Of a stretch of 64,000 nt of DNA, positions 58,889-64,000 are shown piece after piece (positions within the stretch are counted from its first letter, which is position 1; the number at the start of each line of letters is the position of its first letter). Source of the DNA: Xenorhabdus hominickii (GTDB lineage: Bacteria; Pseudomonadota; Gammaproteobacteria; Enterobacterales; Enterobacteriaceae); the NCBI RefSeq assembly GCF_002632725.1, contig NZ_NJAI01000001.1, positions 341,033-405,032 of the forward strand, given 5' to 3'. Under the pieces are notes generated by a model. That model did no database searches and was not told where the DNA came from. It worked only from the letters and a program-made list of their open reading frames with translations. Made by a program: the position numbers and the translations under genes.

Positions 58889-59325
58889 GTTCGCTACCTA
58901 GAAAAACAAAAGTACGCTTCTTCCGTTTTGATGGGGAAGAAGTGTTGTTTTTCCTGCAGCAGCACAAATTCAGGAAGGTTTAGGGGCGGTATCTTAGCTG
59001 CAGAGATTGGAGTTGTAAATAGAACACCCAAGTAACTTGTCAAAGCAGCAACAAAAAGCGAATTACCTACGACATTCTTAATCAAGATATCCTTTTGCCG
59101 GAGGATCTCAATAGCACAACCGCCTTCCAATTTTAGTGATCGGGGATAAATGAGGGTAGCTCGCTTAAACCAGGCAATTGCAGAAGTGGAAGGTGATAAA
59201 ACAGTTGAAAATAACTTGTTGGAAGAATGATTTTATCTTGGCCAGAAACAGCATGGGAAGATTATTTAAAGCGTAATCAGCTATCTCCAGTGTGATTGCG
59301 CACTAAATAATCTCTCCCAACTACT
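58889..59325. other. Intergenic stretch upstream of rtcB
   Basis: No gene is supported. A 78-codon open frame on the minus strand (59130-58894) has no recognisable homology or ribosome-binding site. The minus strand has TTGACA near 59042 with a TATTTA 16 nt later, a possible rtcB promoter. Confidence 0.3.
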
Positions 59326-59344
59326 CAAACTATCCCTTTTCAAA

Positions 59345-60637
59345 CTATCCCTTTTTCCTGATAATCCGGCGGCGTTTATTGAATAAATCCGGTGATATCG
59401 TCTGCGATACACACTGCCATTCAATTTTATCAATATCGACGCCCTGCTTAGCGAAATAGTCTGCCAGCGCTGATTGGCATTGCTGGAGGATCGCCACATC
59501 GCAATCCCCTTCCAGTCTCAGCAGCAAATCGTTCTGTGTCAGCCGATAATCACTCGTCAGCGGCAAGGTATTGGCGATGATCCGCGAGCAAGGGTCAGCA
59601 AAAATACTTATATTTTCCCCATTATTATTTTCCCCACTATGTGCGGGCAAAATCAGCTGATCATCACTGCGTCCTTCGATACGTTCTATCGCTAATGCCG
59701 GATTGCCACATGCACATGGCGTTTTCTTCACAACCAAAATATCATCAAGCTGATAACGTACAATAGGCTGAGATTCCCGTGTAAAGTCAGTGATAATCGG
59801 GTTAAAGCGTGATTCATCGATCCATTTCGGTTCAATATGCAGAAATTCTTCATTAAGGTGCAGCGTTCCATGCGGGCAAGTACACGCCAAAAAACCTTCC
59901 GTTGCCTGATAGACCTCACCCACTTCCCTAAATACGCTCTTCAACAATTGCCTATCTTGCGGTTCCAACACTTCCGCCACTGAAACCACTTTAGTCGGCG
60001 ATAATGACACTTCATCTTGTTGGATTTTCAATGCCAGTGCTCGCAACACTTGAGCAGGTGCAACAACAATAGTTGGCTTATATTCCTCCAGTGCTTGTAC
60101 CTGTTGATTAAAGTCAGCAAACAAATCAAAAAAACGGAAGGATATCCAACGATTCTGTACACTATCGTAGAGGTTATTGCCCGCACGTAAAAACAGCGCA
60201 ACCCGCTCACCATGAAATAAACCGTTTGGCAGCATTTTAGCCAGCATGATCCCCGACCAAACACTCCGCTCTTTAGGGCTGATAACAAAAATACCTCGCT
60301 GCCCTGATGTGCCCGAAGACAGCCCTACGCTGAATTTACCAACCATCGGCTTGAAGTCACGCGACTGTTCACTCAAACGTGCGCACTCCAGCAGTTCATC
60401 ACGCTTGAGCCCCGCCGTATTCATCTGATCAAAGTTTTCCATCATGATGCTTTTGTTCATCAACGGAAATTCCGCCAACGGCAAATTGCCATAAGAAGAA
60501 AAATAAGGACTTTTTGTCAGAATATTACGTCTAAATGTCGCTAATTCCTTTAATTGATGCTGTTCAAGCTGCTGCCGATCAGAAAATTTCCACTGTTTTT
60601 TGGCGCGCCAATAATACCAAAGCGTTTTGAGCATCAT
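59345..60637 (-). CDS. Adenylate-forming enzyme (F390-synthetase/PaaK-like)
   Basis: 430 aa, short member of the AMP-forming ligase superfamily. The P-loop SVGLSSGTSGQRG is near residue 105; YQATEGFLACTCPHG (near 245) is the aromatic-ATE motif, and VRYQLDDILVV carries the Asp of the ribose site. It matches the distinct putative adenylate-forming clade. It should activate a carboxylic acid as the acyl-AMP. It is the last of four overlapping genes (ATGA with the metallo-hydrolase). Its stop lies inside a 15-bp tandem duplication (CAAACTATCCCTTTT twice, 59326-59355). Confidence 0.83.
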   Translation of the reverse strand: MMLKTLWYYWRAKKQWKFSDRQQLEQHQLKELATFRRNILTKSPYFSSYGNLPLAEFPLMNKSIMMENFDQMNTAGLKRDELLECARLSEQSRDFKPMVGKFSVGLSSGTSGQRGIFVISPKERSVWSGIMLAKMLPNGLFHGERVALFLRAGNNLYDSVQNRWISFRFFDLFADFNQQVQALEEYKPTIVVAPAQVLRALALKIQQDEVSLSPTKVVSVAEVLEPQDRQLLKSVFREVGEVYQATEGFLACTCPHGTLHLNEEFLHIEPKWIDESRFNPIITDFTRESQPIVRYQLDDILVVKKTPCACGNPALAIERIEGRSDDQLILPAHSGENNNGENISIFADPCSRIIANTLPLTSDYRLTQNDLLLRLEGDCDVAILQQCQSALADYFAKQGVDIDKIEWQCVSQTISPDLFNKRRRIIRKKG

Positions 60638-61440
60638 TCCAAGTCCCCTTCATGACATAACTGAATAGGAATCTGCTTTTTGTCAATTTGATGCAGTTTA
60701 TTCAACGTTTCATAATAAGCGTGGCTATCATCCATAATGATATTTGCCAGCCGAGCCGGCCCACGCAGCTCACGATAATTGCTTGGTGACCATGCGGCAT
60801 CTCCCGCCAACAATATCCATCCCTGCTCGGTTAATACACAGAGGCCAAGATGCCCCGCTGCATGACCGGGCAAAGGGACGATAATTATCTGTTGATGGCT
60901 CCCAGGTACCGCGTAACCTTGACCTAATATCGCCAGTTCTTCTGGCAACGGACAGGTTTCAAACCCTTCATAAAAACTGACTCTGGATTCAAAATCTTCC
61001 GGGATTAACCCCGCCACAAATGCTCGTATAGCCGCCGCAATGCCTCGTAAATTTCGCGTTTGTTGCCAACCTTCCCCTGAACAGATAAATTTGGTCTGCG
61101 GAAAATCACGTAATCCAGCAATATGATCACCGTGAAAGTGAGAAATGATAATGCCTTCAATATCTCGAGGCTGAATGCCTTCTTCTTTCAGTTGCATCAC
61201 CAGTGCATCTTTAGTGTCAAAATAAACTGGCGTGACAACGCGGTAAAACCGAATGACCCCGTTGCGGGTATGATCGTAAAAATGACTGGCATAGCCTGTA
61301 TCAAGCAACCAACGTTTGTCATTGCACTCCAGTAGCCATGCACGAGCGGGAAAATTACACACCCGAAAACTGGCACCTTTCAGTGCCATACAGCCGGGAT
61401 GAGTACAATATCCCACTTCAAAAACCCGTATTTTAACCAT
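60634..61440 (-). CDS. Metallo-beta-lactamase-fold hydrolase
   Basis: 268 aa, cytoplasmic. Zinc-site motifs SHFHGDHIAGL (near 103), GHAAGHLG (near 195), LLAGDAAW (near 213) and QLCHEGD at the end. The family includes lactonases and thioesterases. Placed between a keto-reductase and an acid-activating enzyme, lactone or thioester hydrolysis is a fair guess. It overlaps both neighbours (8 and 4 nt). Confidence 0.87.
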   Translation of the reverse strand: MVKIRVFEVGYCTHPGCMALKGASFRVCNFPARAWLLECNDKRWLLDTGYASHFYDHTRNGVIRFYRVVTPVYFDTKDALVMQLKEEGIQPRDIEGIIISHFHGDHIAGLRDFPQTKFICSGEGWQQTRNLRGIAAAIRAFVAGLIPEDFESRVSFYEGFETCPLPEELAILGQGYAVPGSHQQIIIVPLPGHAAGHLGLCVLTEQGWILLAGDAAWSPSNYRELRGPARLANIIMDDSHAYYETLNKLHQIDKKQIPIQLCHEGDLE

Positions 61441-62452
61441 GTGAACCAGCCTGCTTATCGAGCTGTTTTAACCAGTTAGCCGTTAAATGAATACCTTCCT
61501 CCATGGTATAAACAGGTGAGTAACCCAATTCCTCTCGTGCCTTCGAGCTATCTAATGTCATAGAATAGTAAGCCGCCCCAATACCGTAACGGGTCAATAA
61601 CGGCTCTTTTTGAGTGACTTTTGCAACGCCCTCTAACATCGCCGCAAGACCATACAAAAATGGATAAGGCAATGATTTGATCCGATAACCAAACTGCATC
61701 TCGTCAAATAGCAGCCCAAGTGTTTTCGCCAATGGCTGTGGTTGCTGATTGGTGATGTTATATATCGCGCCACTTTGTAACCCTTCACGATAAGTCGCCA
61801 ATGACATGGCATGAACGACATTCATCACATAGGTAAGATCCAATATATTCTTCCCGCCCGCAGGCAAAGCCATGACTCCCTTGCTGGCTTTAACTTGTGC
61901 CATTAGCCGAGGCAACAGTACTCTGTCATGTGGGCCAAATAGCCCACGAGGACGCAAAATAATATATGCGGTTTCAGGATAGCGGTGAATAAGCTGGAGT
62001 ATGCACTCTTCAGCCAAGAACTTTGTCCTCGCGTAATCATTGGCAAAACGCTGGCTACGCTGAGTTTCGGTAATGTTCTGTTGGTGAGAAAAATTAAAAT
62101 ACACGGCAGGTGTAGAGATATGGACAAACCGTTTAATACCACATGTTCCCGCCGCTTGTGCCAACATGTACGTCGCGGTCAAATTGATACGTTCGAATTC
62201 ATCAGGATCTCCCCAAGGGGAGGATTTAGCGGCGCAATGCCAGACTGCATCACAATCTGACATCAGCTCTATCGCGTCATCTACCGTTAATGTTGCCAAT
62301 TCAGCGCAGCGAAATTCGGCGCCCAGTTGCGTCAATACCTCCCCTGCCCGTTGATCGCGTCCAGTTGCCACAATCGTCTCCCCTTGCGACAGCAGGTAAT
62401 CAACAGCATTACGTCCTAAACCACTTGTTGCTCCGGTTACAAGAATTTTCAT
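61433..62452 (-). CDS. NAD(P)-dependent 3beta-HSD/epimerase-type SDR (OleD-like)
   Basis: 339 aa extended SDR. Rossmann motif TGATSGLGRNAVDYL at 6-20, VWHCAAKSSPWG, HISTPAVYF, catalytic YARTK near residue 143, and RPRGLFGPHD. The 3beta-HSD branch includes OleD, which reduces 2-alkyl-3-oxoacids. The start overlaps the KASIII stop by 4 nt. Confidence 0.87.
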   Translation of the reverse strand: MKILVTGATSGLGRNAVDYLLSQGETIVATGRDQRAGEVLTQLGAEFRCAELATLTVDDAIELMSDCDAVWHCAAKSSPWGDPDEFERINLTATYMLAQAAGTCGIKRFVHISTPAVYFNFSHQQNITETQRSQRFANDYARTKFLAEECILQLIHRYPETAYIILRPRGLFGPHDRVLLPRLMAQVKASKGVMALPAGGKNILDLTYVMNVVHAMSLATYREGLQSGAIYNITNQQPQPLAKTLGLLFDEMQFGYRIKSLPYPFLYGLAAMLEGVAKVTQKEPLLTRYGIGAAYYSMTLDSSKAREELGYSPVYTMEEGIHLTANWLKQLDKQAGSHG

Positions 62453-63447
62453 GGTTTCAAAATCATCTCACTTAACGAAAGCCCTGCCGCCGTACCAAGC
62501 AACATCACATAATCACGACCATAAAAACGATCCGTAATAATAGCTTCATGTAGCGCAGTCGGGATCGACGCGGCGACCTGATTACCACGATAACGGTAGA
62601 TATTCATAAATCGTTCATCACTGATATTCAGCCGTTTGCGGATATGTTCCAATGCCAGATGGCTGGCCTGATGGGGAATAACGATATCAATCTCTGGCAT
62701 GGTCAGGTTGGCACTGGAAAGTACTCGTTCGGTAAACTCTTCAATCAATGAAGATGTCAACTTAAACAGCGCCTTACCCTGCATTTGGAACAGAAAATCG
62801 CTATCATCCATTCCCGCACGAGGATTCTTACGGGTTCCGCCAGCTCGGATCTCACATAACTCAAGACCTTCTGGATAAGTTTCTTGCTTATGGGTTACGA
62901 TTCCGCTCTGTCCATTTCCCCTTTCAACGACCATACAAGCCGCCCCATCACCAAAGATCAGCGAGGATTCTTGATGTGACCAATCAATACCACGGGAAGC
63001 CATCTCCGCAGAAACAATCGCAATGCGTTTATACTGCTTAGTCGCTAACAATCCACCCGCAACGTGCAAAGCCGAAACAAAGCTGACACAGCTTGCATTA
63101 ATATCAAAACAGGCAGTTCCGGCCTTTAACTGACTCTCTTTTAAAATATGGGCGGCGGAAAAAGGCAAAGCCTGAATGGCGATTGCCGAAGCTGAAATCA
63201 GCAGATCAATGGAATCCGGCAGGATCTGATGTGTTTGCAAAGTATTATGCAATGCTTCAGCCGCCAATTTAGCCTGAGAAGCGTTATTGTCAGAATGGTA
63301 ACGATATTCAATTCCAGAACGCTTTTGTACAAAACCATTCGGTTTATTTAATTTTAAGTCTAAATCGGATGAATATACCTTATGCTCTGGCAAAGCCATG
63401 CCAGAAGCAATGATCTTTAATGGGATCACTTCATTTAAATTTTTCAT
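62449..63447 (-). CDS. 3-oxoacyl-ACP synthase III-like (FabH/OleA-type) condensing enzyme
   Basis: 332 aa thiolase-fold enzyme. The catalytic triad is Cys120 in INASCVSF, His259 in IPHQASH and Asn289 in YRGNQVAASIP. Its place as first gene of a four-gene operon with an OleD-like SDR and an acid-activating enzyme suggests a dedicated condensing step rather than housekeeping fatty-acid initiation. ATG 63447 has only a weak ribosome-binding site. Confidence 0.87.
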   Translation of the reverse strand: MKNLNEVIPLKIIASGMALPEHKVYSSDLDLKLNKPNGFVQKRSGIEYRYHSDNNASQAKLAAEALHNTLQTHQILPDSIDLLISASAIAIQALPFSAAHILKESQLKAGTACFDINASCVSFVSALHVAGGLLATKQYKRIAIVSAEMASRGIDWSHQESSLIFGDGAACMVVERGNGQSGIVTHKQETYPEGLELCEIRAGGTRKNPRAGMDDSDFLFQMQGKALFKLTSSLIEEFTERVLSSANLTMPEIDIVIPHQASHLALEHIRKRLNISDERFMNIYRYRGNQVAASIPTALHEAIITDRFYGRDYVMLLGTAAGLSLSEMILKP

Positions 63448-63841
63448 TTTTCAATTAATTCCGTGTATTATTTTTTGATATACATGTATCTTTCAGAGTA
63501 TGAATTAAATTCTGAGCATAGGGCTTAGAGCAATTTAGTATTTATCAGATAGTTGCTTAAACAGGAAGTGAATATTTATGGCACATCCCATTAGTAAAAT
63601 AAAATATCTAACATACTCATATGAAAAATAAAACTTTTTGCTAAACCACCCTTTCTTAGCCATAAATTATTTTTAACAAAACAGAATTATTATGATATTT
63701 ACTCATGAAATTTGTTATTTTGACATAAAACAAACAAGCTATAGATTTAAAAATAAACCAACTTTATTTAATCATTTAAAATAGTAAACTTTATTTTTAT
63801 TTCGCATGTAAATCATTACAAGGTCAGAGAACCATCGAATA
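63448..63841. other. AT-rich intergenic region
   Basis: 394 bp, strongly AT-rich, no gene seen. Presumably holds the promoter of the KASIII operon on the minus strand. Confidence 0.4.
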
Positions 63842-64000
63842 TCAATGACGAACAGAGCGAGCTGAAATTACCTGTAATATTATCTGGCACAGAATGCCGA
63901 TAACAATCGCCGTTAATATTCCTGCTGTGAGATCGATAAATAAATGCCGTCGCAATTGGATAATCGAGAAACCGATCAACACTCCCCACGTTAACCATAA
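63842..64000 (-). CDS. PAP2-like membrane protein, 3' end only
   Basis: The last 52 codons of a gene that enters from beyond the window. The frame LWLTWGVLIGFSIIQLRRHL then FIDLTAGILTAIVIGI has the hydrophobic segments and RxH...D pattern at the end of PAP2-type phosphatases. Stop TGA at 63844-63842. The assignment is tentative because so little is visible. Confidence 0.5.
   Translation of the reverse strand, partial: LWLTWGVLIGFSIIQLRRHLFIDLTAGILTAIVIGILCQIILQVISARSVRH

Noticed and set aside
58894-59130. 78-codon open frame upstream of rtcB
   Set aside because: No ribosome-binding site, no family resemblance and no conserved neighbour; could not be supported.

Overview
The window looks like an accessory region of a Xenorhabdus chromosome, most likely X. 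hominickii or a close relative. The main reasons are a seven-gene NRPS cluster that matches the published xhp (pyrrolizidine alkaloid / pyrrolizwilline) layout, moderately AT-rich enterobacterial genes (terE, metY, an ail-like gene), and many decayed insertion sequences. The species call is inference from gene content, not from a marker gene.

Left end (1-10.1 kb): wreckage of a type I-E CRISPR-Cas locus. An IS1-type transposase tail abuts a cas3 that has lost its N-terminal HD region, followed by a cse1 with two frameshifts cut off by an IS5-family fragment. A DHA2-type drug exporter and an XRE/MmyB-type regulator follow, separated by a second, inverted copy of the same IS5 fragment. Then come a decayed IS1-family element and a decayed IS3-family element with visible terminal repeats.

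10.5-24.7 kb: the xhp-like cluster on the minus strand. It runs NRPS (C-A-T-C-A-T-TE, first A domain read as Ser), FAD monooxygenase, two near-duplicate SDRs, an unrecognised protein, a condensation-domain-like acyltransferase and an alpha/beta hydrolase. A divergent TetR gene controls it; the NRPS promoter has a 12-3-12 palindrome across its -35/-10 region and a 7-unit hexanucleotide repeat in the 5' leader.

24.7-31.8 kb: an IS982 copy with 15-bp inverted repeats, a lone CRISPR-like repeat, a three-gene envelope operon (beta-barrel, BamA/TamA-like barrel, DUF4056-like lipoprotein), class C beta-lactamase without ampR, and a DJ-1/PfpI protein.

31.8-54.7 kb: two aromatic-catabolism blocks separated by terE-terF and an ABC-F gene. 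Block one encodes an indolepyruvate-oxidoreductase-type enzyme, aryl-CoA thioesterase, a fused flavin monooxygenase/old-yellow-enzyme, gentisate dioxygenase, a fumarylacetoacetase-family hydrolase, nitrilase, maleate isomerase, and MarR and AraC regulators. Block two encodes a StyA-type (indole/styrene) monooxygenase, flavin reductase, isatin-hydrolase-like cyclase, SDR, a CrtI-like FAD oxidoreductase and an outer-membrane channel. Together they suggest an indole -> isatin -> isatinate -> 2-aminobenzoyl-CoA -> gentisate-type route. Several steps are broken: an amber codon in gentisate dioxygenase, one extra base in the styA-like gene, and a deletion fusing the flavin reductase to the cyclase.

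54.7-64 kb: ail/ompX-like gene, metY, an rtcB with an in-frame amber codon, then a tightly overlapping four-gene operon (KASIII, SDR, metallo-hydrolase, adenylate-forming enzyme) resembling Ole/beta-lactone logic, and the 3' end of a PAP2-like membrane protein.
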